In this document: in pieces, positions 56,952 through 64,000 of the stretch | Numbering within the stretch: the stretch's first letter is position 1 | Layout: every line of letters begins with the position of its first letter | NCBI RefSeq assembly: GCF_011761475.1 | Contig: NZ_JAASRS010000001.1 | Coordinates: 2,418,001 to 2,482,000, forward strand | Direction: 5' to 3' | Length of the DNA: 64,000 bases | Source of the DNA: Saccharococcus thermophilus | GTDB lineage: Bacteria > Bacillota > Bacilli > Bacillales > Anoxybacillaceae | The notes under the pieces: generated by a model | Told to the model about the DNA's origin: nothing | The model's database searches: none | Seen by the model: the letters and a program-made list of their open reading frames with translations, nothing else | Program-made: the position numbers and the translations under genes

Positions 56952-57268
56952 ACGGAATACGTCCCAGGCTCGGTAAACGTTTTTTTCACAGAATATTTGC
57001 CATCTCCATCATTTTTGGCGGTTAACATCTCATGCTGTTCACTGCCATGCTTCCATACTTCAAATTTCACTTCATCCGCGTCATTCACTTTTTCCCCGCC
57101 GTATGTCACAATACAAGAAAGCGTCGTGTCCTTATTTAATTCAACATGATTCGGTGTTTGAAGTTGAACTTCAAGTATTGCCGGTTTTTCCTCTTGCTTT
57201 TGCTGGCCGCAGGCGGCAAATAAAAGTAATATTAACATCAATGACAAAAACAGCGAAAGCTTTTTCAT
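56952..57268 (-). pseudogene. 5' part of the split lipoprotein gene (YtkA/FixH-like)
   Basis: The part begins with a lipoprotein signal (LSLMLILLLFAAC, lipid cysteine at residue 20) and a YtkA/FixH-like domain (LQTPNHVELNKDTTLSC, VKFEVWKHGSEQHEM, FTEPGTYSV). After SV the current frame runs into IS DNA and ends RILCNVNGVGFL. The start ATG follows AAAGGGGAAGTAAAAAA. The truncated product might still be secreted, but it lacks the second domain. Confidence 0.8.
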
Positions 57269-57394
57269 TTTTTTACTTCCCCTTTGCTCTATTTTCTAGA
57301 CTTAACTATACCATAACTTTTTCTTATCCGTACATTATTCACTATTCCTTCAAAAACATTTCACGGTTACAACAAATTTTTTGTAAAAAAACAC

Positions 57395-57450
57395 TTGAAA
57401 GTCAAAAAAGGTCAAAGTATAATAAAGTCAGAAAGTCAAAGTTAGTCAAA
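57395..57450 (+). promoter_or_regulatory. clpE promoter with two CtsR operators
   Basis: TTGAAA (57395) and TATAAT (57418) are separated by 17 bases. AGTCAAAAAAGGTCAAA (57400-57416) fills the spacer and is a near-perfect CtsR heptad repeat. A second box, AGTCAAAGTTAGTCAAA (57434-57450), lies downstream of the start point. Confidence 0.88.
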
Positions 57451-57480
57451 GTCAATTGACGAAAAAGGAGGTTATGCCTC

Positions 57481-59661
57481 ATGCTTTGCCAAGTATGCCA
57501 TCAAAACGAAGCTACGGTATTTGTCAATTTGCAATTCAATCATGAGAAAAAGCAATTGCATCTTTGCCACGAATGTTATGAAAAACAAAAACAAGAGCTG
57601 ACTATTCCGATCAATTTCGGTTTCGATAATTTCTCGCCGTTCCCATTTGATGATTTCTTTATGAACGGATTTTCGCCAATTTCGGAAATGGATACGCCAT
57701 CAGCAAATATGGCACAACCATCCAAACCATCCAAATGGAACAGAAACGGTAAAAGAGGCGGCGGTTTCTTGGACCAATTCGGCCGCAACTTAACGCAGCT
57801 TGCAAAAGCCGGCTTGATCGACCCGGTCATCGGACGCGATAAAGAAATTGAACGCGTCATCGAAATTTTAAACCGCCGCAATAAAAACAACCCGGTATTA
57901 ATCGGGGAACCTGGTGTCGGAAAAACGGCGATTGTCGAAGGGCTTGCCTTAAAAATCGCGGAAGGACAAGTTCCGGAAAAACTATTAAATAAAGAAGTAT
58001 ATTTGCTGGATGTCGCCTCTCTTGTCGCCAATACAGGCATTCGCGGGCAATTTGAAGAACGCATGAAACGTCTCATTTCTGAATTGCAGCGCCGGAAAAA
58101 CGTCATTCTGTTTATCGACGAAATTCATTTGCTCGTCGGCGCTGGTTCGGCGGAAGGTTCCATGGACGCCGGCAACATTTTAAAACCGGCCCTTGCCCGC
58201 GGCGAATTGCAAGTCGTCGGCGCTACCACATTAAAAGAATATCGACAAATTGAAAAAGACGCCGCGCTTGAACGCCGTTTCCAACCGGTCATCGTCCATG
58301 AACCGACGGTCGAAGAAGCGATTACGATTTTGAAAGGCATTCAGCCGAAATATGAACAATTCCATCACGTCAAATATACGGATGAAGCGATTGAAGCGTG
58401 CGTTAAATTGTCGCATCGCTACATTCAAGACCGCTTCTTGCCGGACAAGGCGATCGACTTGCTAGACGAAGCCGGCTCTAAAGCGAACTTGCGCATCGGC
58501 CCGACAGATGAAAAACAAATTCAAGAGCGCCTTGCGCAAATCGCCAAAGAAAAAGCAAAAGCAGTAGAAGAAGAAAATTTCGAACTGGCAGCGAAATTGC
58601 GCAGCGAAGAGTTGAAACTGGAAAAACAATTACAAAATGGCGTAAACCAAGAACGCCCAGTCGTCGATGTTGCCGACATTCAACGTATCATCGAAGAGAA
58701 AACAGGTATTCCTGTCGGCAAACTGCAAGCCGATGAAAAAGAAAAAATGAAACATCTCGAAGAAAATCTCGCGAAAAAAGTAATCGGCCAAGAAGAAGCA
58801 GTGAAAAAAGTCGCAAAAGCAATCCGCCGCAGCCGCGCGGGATTAAAAGCAAAACACCGCCCGATCGGTTCGTTCTTATTCGTCGGTCCGACTGGCGTCG
58901 GAAAAACAGAGCTGGCGAAAACGTTGGCAGAAGAGCTATTCGGCTCGAAAGACGCAATGATTCGCCTCGACATGAGCGAATACATGGAAAAACATTCGGT
59001 ATCGAAATTAATCGGTTCGCCTCCTGGCTATGTCGGTCACGAAGAAGCCGGCCAACTTACAGAAAAAGTGCGCCGCAATCCATACAGCATTATCTTGCTT
59101 GACGAGATTGAAAAAGCGCACCCGGATGTTCAGCACATCTTCCTGCAAATTTTAGAAGACGGCCGTCTCACTGACAGCCAAGGGCGTACGGTAAGCTTTA
59201 AAGATACAGTTATTATCGCAACAAGCAACGCCGGCGTGACGGACAAAAAAATTACGGTCGGATTTGAAAAACAAGGCCCAACACATACAAGCGTTCTTGA
59301 GTCGTTAAACGCCTACTTCAAGCCAGAGTTTCTCAACCGTTTCGATGCGATTATCGAATTCAAATCTCTGAAAAAAGAACATATGCTGCAAATTGTTGAT
59401 CTCATGCTTAACGAGGTAAAAACAGCAATGCACGAACAGCACATCGACCTTGACGTTTCGCAAGCGGCAAAAGAAAAATTAGCGGAACTCGGCTACCATC
59501 CAGCATTCGGCGCTCGTCCGCTCCGCCGCGTCATCCAAGAACACGTCGAAGACAAAATCGCCGATGTGCTGCTGGACGAAAACGACCAAGTCAAAGCGAT
59601 TCGCATCGATATCGAAAACAATGCGATTGTCGCCAAACCTCTGCATAAACAAACCGCCTAA
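57481..59661 (+). CDS. clpE: ATP-dependent Clp protease ATPase ClpE
   Basis: The 726-residue protein has an N-terminal zinc finger (CQVCHQNEA and CHECYEK), which is diagnostic of ClpE, followed by two AAA+ modules with Walker [10 protein letters not shown] and GPTGVGKTE, and a UVR-like coiled coil between them ([19 protein letters not shown]). It unfolds damaged proteins for ClpP during heat stress. CtsR boxes in its promoter indicate heat-induced expression. It follows ykvI in order, as in B. subtilis. The site before ATG is AAAGGAGGTTATGCCTC. Confidence 0.96.
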   Translation: MLCQVCHQNEATVFVNLQFNHEKKQLHLCHECYEKQKQELTIPINFGFDNFSPFPFDDFFMNGFSPISEMDTPSANMAQPSKPSKWNRNGKRGGGFLDQFGRNLTQLAKAGLIDPVIGRDKEIERVIEILNRRNKNNPVLIGEPGVGKTAIVEGLALKIAEGQVPEKLLNKEVYLLDVASLVANTGIRGQFEERMKRLISELQRRKNVILFIDEIHLLVGAGSAEGSMDAGNILKPALARGELQVVGATTLKEYRQIEKDAALERRFQPVIVHEPTVEEAITILKGIQPKYEQFHHVKYTDEAIEACVKLSHRYIQDRFLPDKAIDLLDEAGSKANLRIGPTDEKQIQERLAQIAKEKAKAVEEENFELAAKLRSEELKLEKQLQNGVNQERPVVDVADIQRIIEEKTGIPVGKLQADEKEKMKHLEENLAKKVIGQEEAVKKVAKAIRRSRAGLKAKHRPIGSFLFVGPTGVGKTELAKTLAEELFGSKDAMIRLDMSEYMEKHSVSKLIGSPPGYVGHEEAGQLTEKVRRNPYSIILLDEIEKAHPDVQHIFLQILEDGRLTDSQGRTVSFKDTVIIATSNAGVTDKKITVGFEKQGPTHTSVLESLNAYFKPEFLNRFDAIIEFKSLKKEHMLQIVDLMLNEVKTAMHEQHIDLDVSQAAKEKLAELGYHPAFGARPLRRVIQEHVEDKIADVLLDENDQVKAIRIDIENNAIVAKPLHKQTA

Positions 59662-59690
59662 TCCCTTAATGGGAAAGGCGGTTCTTTTTT
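59651..59690 (+). terminator. Terminator of clpE
   Basis: AACCGCCT and AGGCGGTT, with an inner TCCC/GGGA stem, are followed by CTTTTTTG. The 5' arm is formed by the last codons. Confidence 0.8.
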
Positions 59691-59759
59691 GCCTATTATC
59701 ATGTGCAAGAAAGATTATTTAGCTAATAGCATATGTTTTAATAAAGAAGGATTGAATTT

Positions 59760-59920
59760 ATGAAGCAGCAAAATTGGGGCGTTGGAGGATTAGTATTGTT
59801 GGCTGCATGTTTCTTGGTGGAGGATTGGGAGCTTGGTTAGGAAGCCCCCAAACCGGGTGGCTCATAGGAATGGGTGTTGGATTTCTTGGGATGGCTTTAA
59901 CGAGACTGATGGGCAAATAA
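59760..59920 (+). pseudogene. Frameshifted small Gly-rich membrane protein gene
   Basis: ATG 59760 follows GAAGGATTGAATTT and encodes MKQQNWGVGGLVLL before the frame is lost near 59797. The other frame continues VGCMFLGGGLGAWLGSPQTG and ends TRLMGK at 59920. A single base deletion would reconcile them into a 54-residue protein with two Gly-rich membrane helices. Either the gene is inactive or the base call is wrong. Confidence 0.5.
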
Positions 59921-60024
59921 TAAAGTAAAACACGGTTCTGCTTCCTTAGATGAAGCAATATGCATGAAGTAATTAATCCACTTACATACTAGCCCTGTAA
60001 CATGTAATAATTATACTCATACAA

Positions 60025-60056
60025 AGTCACTCTCTAACAAGAAGTGACTCTTTTTT
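60025..60056 (+). terminator. Terminator after the frameshifted gene
   Basis: AGTCAC and GTGACT are followed by CTTTTTTATTT. The remainder of the 59921-60368 gap contains no convincing gene; the two overlapping frames at 60113-60335 lack ribosome binding sites and homology. Confidence 0.6.
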
Positions 60057-60368
60057 ATTTGTAGTTACTTGTTCACGCAACCATTCTTATCAGCAATAAA
60101 AAGCTTTAGATTCTATAGGCTTTTTTGATGCAACATGATGGCTATTATATTTAATTCGGAATTAAAATGTTTTTGTCTCGTTTCGCTATCGAACGTCGAA
60201 GCACCAATAGTGGAACAATACATAAGCTCGTTTGCTGTGCAGATTTGTTTTTCCTTCAGGGGTAAAAAGGAAAAATACTTTACTGATGTGAGCAAAGGAA
60301 ACACGCATAAAACAGGAAAGATGGTTAAACAATAGTAACGCTCAACAAAGATATCAGGAGGTGATGGA

Positions 60369-60914
60369 ATGAAAACATGGTCTAAGTTTTTAATCTGTAT
60401 ATGTCTGCTATTTACGTTTCATTTACCTGTTCAGGCGCATAATATTGCCATTCCAAAACAGGCAGTAAATATCAAGCGCGCCGCAAACTTAAAGAATTTA
60501 GTAAGCGGCTCAACATTCATTGCTTATGGCTGGTTCGATACTTCTTTTCAGAAGCAGCCGTTAAATAAGTCTGTACAAGGTGGGAAGCTCGTTAATTTTG
60601 TACAACGCCTTCATGTCGACAAATATTTAAAGGGAACCGGCGACAAAATCATCAACGTGTTATCAACCGGTATTGAACCCCTTCCTGATCCTTTACATCC
60701 TCTCAACAGAGTTTATCCAGGACCGATGGCTGAGGGTCGATATGTTTGCTTTCTAAAACCTGTTAAAGGAACAGAATTGTATACCATTGTCGGGGGATGG
60801 CAAGGAGTCTACCCTGTTTACGAAGGAAAAACCATTTCCTTGAAAGAAGAAGGTTTTCCAGAGTTAAATCAATTAACGCTTAGACAATTCGAAGCAAAAA
60901 TCAAATCCTACTAA
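60369..60914 (+). CDS. Secreted protein of unknown function
   Basis: The 181-residue protein has a signal peptide (about residues 1-23, KFLICICLLFTFHLPVQAHN) and a mature domain with STFIAYGWFDTSFQ, VDKYLKGTG, GPMAEGRYVCFLKPVKGTELY and IVGGWQGVYPVYEGK. The pattern of hydrophobic strands suggests a small beta-domain. I do not recognise the family. The ATG follows AGGAGGTGATGG, a strong site. It is surrounded by decayed genes. Confidence 0.65.
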   Translation: MKTWSKFLICICLLFTFHLPVQAHNIAIPKQAVNIKRAANLKNLVSGSTFIAYGWFDTSFQKQPLNKSVQGGKLVNFVQRLHVDKYLKGTGDKIINVLSTGIEPLPDPLHPLNRVYPGPMAEGRYVCFLKPVKGTELYTIVGGWQGVYPVYEGKTISLKEEGFPELNQLTLRQFEAKIKSY

Positions 60915-60928
60915 ATACTGTACACAGA

Positions 60929-60972
60929 AAAGAGTGTGTCCCAAAAGCAGTCACTTTTGGGACACACTCTTT
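60929..60972. terminator. Bidirectional hairpin with the GTGTCCCAAAAG core
   Basis: AAAGAGTGTGTCCCAAAAG and CTTTTGGGACACACTCTTT form a 19-bp perfect stem between convergent frames. Its core is shared with the hairpin at 20706-20743. Confidence 0.75.
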
Positions 60973-60974
60973 GA

Positions 60975-61418
60975 TTAAAATTTAGTGATTACGTTAAACC
61001 CTTTCGTATTATATTGTGACATATTTTCAAATACAGCGTTTACATCTTCCAATTTGATTTCACGCTCCACCAAGCGCTTCGGATTCAACCGTCCGGAAGA
61101 AATCAAGCTCATTAGGCCGCGATAGTCAGGATGAGGATTGCCGATGCTTCCTACAAACTCAATTTCAGATGCCGTAATCAGGTCAACAGGGAGGGATACA
61201 AAACCTCCTTCTTCTGATGTGGTTAAACCTACTTGAACATGTCTTCCTCCTTTTCTTAAGGACAGAACCGAATTAAGAACGGTATCCTTGATGCCTAAAG
61301 CATCCAGTCCGACATGTGCGCCTCCTTTTGTGATTTCTTTAATTGCTTCGACAACATTTTCTTTTCTGGCATTGGCGACCGCAACGGCGCCTTCCTGCTT
61401 TGCGATTTCAAGTTTTTG
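60975..61418 (-). pseudogene. C-terminal half of a zinc-type alcohol dehydrogenase, truncated
   Basis: The frame reads as the NAD-binding half of an alcohol dehydrogenase from KLEIAKQEGAVAVANARKEN through LDALGIKDTVLNSVLSLRKG, GGRHVQVGL and the end FNVITKF. The N-terminal catalytic domain with its zinc ligands and the GxGxxG motif are absent. Sequence upstream of about 61418 does not continue the family. It cannot be an active enzyme. Confidence 0.8.
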
Positions 61419-61618
61419 ATGAGAAGTAAATTTGCAACAAGTACGATCCATCATAGCGGCTGTAGTGTTAAATACATTGATAAAATAGAGAAACTATGAT
61501 AAATTAATATTGAAACACATTTTATCCATATATAAAAATAATATCCCGATTATAATTGTACAACATAATTCTCCTTCAGTCAACCCCAATTTTTTATTTT
61601 TTTAAAGGAGTGATTGAA

Positions 61619-63958
61619 ATGACAGAACTTCGGCAGGAGCAAGAACGATTGGACAGCATAATGGAGATTATTACGGAGCAAATCCGCATGCTGGAAGACG
61701 AAACCTTCCGGCGTCGGAAAGAAGTGATTGATATCCGCAAACACTTTTGGGATGACGTCAAGGTTAATATAGATACTTTCGACGATTTTCTTGAAACGAT
61801 CATCAGCTTGAGACAACAGGCTCAGGCCCTATCCGTAAGCCAAAGCACCCACAGACAAGCATTCAAGAGGTTGTCCACGCTGCGCCGCATGCAGGAGGTG
61901 CCTTATTTCGGCCGAATCGATTTCACTGAAGAAGGGGCTTCCGTTGCTGAACGAATCTATATCGGCATCTCCACGCTCACGGATACAAGCGGAGAGAACA
62001 TCCTTATCTACGACTGGCGGGCGCCGATCTCGAGTATCTACTACGATTACCCTCCCGGTCCGGCCGAATATGCTACGCCCGGAGGCGTAATCCGTGGCAT
62101 GCTGGAGAAAAAATGGCAATATATCATCCGCGGCGGTGTTATCAAATCGATGTTCGATACCAGTCTCACCATTGGAGATGAGATTTTAAAACAGGTGCTT
62201 GGCAGAGCCACAGACAAACATATGCACAACATCGTGGCCACCATTCAACAGGAACAAAACCGGATCATCCGGCATGATCGCGGGCGGATGCTCATTGTGC
62301 AAGGCCCCGCTGGCAGCGGCAAGACGTCTGCTGCCCTGCAGCGGATCGCTTACTTGCTCTACAAGTATCGGGACAGTCTGAGAGCCGATCAAATCATTCT
62401 ATTTTCACCTAATTCGATGTTTAATAGCTACGTATCCAATGTGTTGCCTGAACTTGGCGAAGAGAATATGCATCAGGTCACATTCCAGGAATACTTGGAG
62501 CATCGGCTGAGCAAAGAATTTCAAGTCGAGGGTCCATACGAACAATTGGAATATGTGCTGACTGCAGCGGATAACCCTTCATACCGGACTAGGATTGCGA
62601 GCATTCGATTCAAGGCATCGACACGTTTTTTCGAGGCGATCAAAACATACTGGAAGTCGCTGGAATCCTCTGGCATGCTATTCAAAGATATTCTATTTAG
62701 AGGAAAACCGATCGTCACCGCCCAACAAATCGCGGAAAGGTTTTATAGCAGCGACACCTCGCTCCGCTTTCACAACAGACTTGAAAAGCTGACGGATTGG
62801 CTAAACAAGCAAATCGATGAAGCTGAAAAACTTGAACGGACCAAGCCATGGGTGCAGGAAGAAATCGAGCTGCTTAGCAACGAGGATTACTATAAGGCTT
62901 ATACCCATTTACGGAAAAAACGCCGCTTCAAAGGAGAATCGTTAAACAATTATGAGAACGAGATCGAAGCGCTAGGCCAATTGATCGTCCGCCAAAAGTT
63001 GAAGCCGTTGCGTAAACGGATCCGGTCGCTCCGTTTCATCGACTTTAAGGGAATATACAAACAGCTTTTCGCCGATCCAACGCGGATCAAACTGTGGATG
63101 GAGGGGGAAACACCTGAGGAGTGGGAGGATATTTGCCGATTGACTGTGAAAATGCTAGACGAAGGCAAACTGTTTTATGAAGATGCAACTCCGTTTTTAT
63201 TTTTGAAAGATCTGATTCAAAGCTTTCAGAAGAACGTCTCGATCAAACACGTGCTTGTAGACGAAGCGCAAGATTATTCTCCGTTTCAATTCGAGTATTT
63301 GAAATGTTTGTTTCCCTCGGCAAGGATGACCGTGCTCGGCGACTTTAACCAGTCGATCTTTGCCCATGCCAGCGAAACGACGGGTTTTCACACACTTACC
63401 AGCTTATACGGGCCTGATGAAACGGATGTGATCACCTTGACCCGCAGCTACAGATCCACAAGACAGATCGTCGAATTTACGCGCGGACTCGTGCCCGGTG
63501 GCGAACGGATTACTGCTTTTGAACGCGACGGCGATAGGCCTGTGCTGACGAGAGTGTCCGATCAAGCCGAACTGCACCGCTGCATTGCTTCCAAAGTCTC
63601 AGAATTGCGGAATCGGGGGTATAATACGATCGCGATTATATGCAAATCTGCCGCGGAAAGTACCGCCGCATACGAAGCACTGAGCAACGTCGAAGAAATT
63701 AAGCTCGTGAAGAGCGGATCTACCGAATATGTACAAGGTGTTGTCGTCATACCGGCGTATTTGGCCAAGGGAATCGAATTCGACGCCGTCATCATTTATA
63801 ACGCATCGGCGCAAGTATATGGCGATGAGAGCCTGCGCAGATTGTTCTACACCGCCTGCACCCGGGCTATGCATTACTTGCAGCTTTACAGTGTAGGCGA
63901 ACCGAGCCCCTTTTTGCGCAATGTTGAGCCGGGGAGTTTACTTCTGATCCAGAGTTAA
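61619..63958 (+). CDS. helD: HelD-like superfamily 1 helicase (RNA polymerase-recycling family)
   Basis: The 779-residue protein has an N-terminal coiled coil (MTELRQEQERLDSIMEII and on), a UvrD/Rep-like ATPase with Walker A QGPAGSGKTSAALQR (about residue 232), Walker B VLVDEAQDYSPFQ, LGDFNQSIF, TRSYRSTRQI, the C-terminal PAYLAKGIEFDAV and FYTACTRAMHYLQL. This layout is HelD/YvgS, which binds RNA polymerase and frees stalled complexes with ATP. Codon choice (many CGG, CTG and ATC) looks different from neighbouring genes, hinting at separate ancestry. ATG 61619 follows AAAGGAGTGATTGAA. Confidence 0.9.
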   Translation: MTELRQEQERLDSIMEIITEQIRMLEDETFRRRKEVIDIRKHFWDDVKVNIDTFDDFLETIISLRQQAQALSVSQSTHRQAFKRLSTLRRMQEVPYFGRIDFTEEGASVAERIYIGISTLTDTSGENILIYDWRAPISSIYYDYPPGPAEYATPGGVIRGMLEKKWQYIIRGGVIKSMFDTSLTIGDEILKQVLGRATDKHMHNIVATIQQEQNRIIRHDRGRMLIVQGPAGSGKTSAALQRIAYLLYKYRDSLRADQIILFSPNSMFNSYVSNVLPELGEENMHQVTFQEYLEHRLSKEFQVEGPYEQLEYVLTAADNPSYRTRIASIRFKASTRFFEAIKTYWKSLESSGMLFKDILFRGKPIVTAQQIAERFYSSDTSLRFHNRLEKLTDWLNKQIDEAEKLERTKPWVQEEIELLSNEDYYKAYTHLRKKRRFKGESLNNYENEIEALGQLIVRQKLKPLRKRIRSLRFIDFKGIYKQLFADPTRIKLWMEGETPEEWEDICRLTVKMLDEGKLFYEDATPFLFLKDLIQSFQKNVSIKHVLVDEAQDYSPFQFEYLKCLFPSARMTVLGDFNQSIFAHASETTGFHTLTSLYGPDETDVITLTRSYRSTRQIVEFTRGLVPGGERITAFERDGDRPVLTRVSDQAELHRCIASKVSELRNRGYNTIAIICKSAAESTAAYEALSNVEEIKLVKSGSTEYVQGVVVIPAYLAKGIEFDAVIIYNASAQVYGDESLRRLFYTACTRAMHYLQLYSVGEPSPFLRNVEPGSLLLIQS

Positions 63959-64000
63959 TACGGTACTGGTCTGGAGTCTTAAATGTATCACTGTAATTAA

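Noticed and set aside
57103-57459. Plus-strand 118-residue ORF before clpE
   Set aside because: It overlaps the lipoprotein gene antisense and the clpE promoter and CtsR boxes.
60113-60335. Overlapping ORFs of 63 and 66 residues on both strands
   Set aside because: Neither has a ribosome binding site or recognisable motif; the region looks non-coding.

Overview
The window reads as a chromosomal segment of a thermophilic, spore-forming Bacillaceae, most likely Geobacillus or Parageobacillus. The gene content and order follow the Bacillus subtilis ykv-pts-ykw-yku neighbourhood (clpE, ykvI, queCDEF, ykvS, ykvT, glcT, ptsG, ptsH, ptsI, a ykwB-like gene, an mcpC-like gene, ykwC, patA, cheV, ykyB, ykuE, fadH, ykuI). 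Strong GGAGG-type ribosome binding sites, spore germination genes, CtsR boxes and a GlcT antiterminator fit. A b(o/a)3-type oxidase is typical of Geobacillus relatives. Species assignment is inference from reading alone.

Layout. 0-9.4 kb: signalling and housekeeping genes (YkuI, FadH, Tat-exported YkuE, YkyB, a CheV plus diguanylate cyclase pair, a DUF1906 protein, a LOG-like protein, CorA). 9.5-18 kb: an IDEAL-domain protein, patA, ComB, then an acyl-CoA module (phosphotransferase, TetR regulator, decayed acyl-CoA ligase, SDR, acyl-CoA dehydrogenase) with two matching TetR-type operators, followed by ykwC and an atypical SDR. 18-20.7 kb: a three-gene ba3-type cytochrome oxidase operon lying between two near-identical direct repeats. 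21-27.5 kb: odhAB and a chemoreceptor. 28-34 kb: the glucose PTS, ptsGHI, with glcT and a readable RAT/terminator switch. 34-44 kb: HAD phosphatase, hydrolase, a PAS-GGDEF-EAL protein, nitroreductase, sporulation-type kinase, SDR, a low-complexity Pro/Met/Gly/Tyr protein, YkvT and YkvS. 44.4-48.2 kb: the preQ1-riboswitch-controlled queCDEF operon. 48-54.8 kb: a gerKA-KC-KB-like germinant receptor operon, a chemoreceptor and YkvI. 54.9-57.3 kb: a lipoprotein gene split by an intact IS256-family element, next to an IS200/IS605-type remnant. 57.4-64 kb: CtsR-controlled clpE, then a decayed stretch (frameshifted small gene, secreted protein, truncated alcohol dehydrogenase) and helD.

The most striking feature is in queF. 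The gene is interrupted exactly after the codon for its catalytic cysteine by a 1,201-nt insertion that has the hallmarks of a group I intron (P4 pairing, P6 and P8-like stems, R and S core sequences, U-G splice-site wobble). It carries an HNH/NUMOD3 homing endonuclease gene. Removing it restores a full 165-aa QueF. One operon therefore appears to combine a preQ1 riboswitch with a self-splicing intron in a preQ1-synthesis gene. The second clear event is an IS256-family insertion with an 8-bp target duplication; its exact removal restores one 240-aa lipoprotein reading frame.
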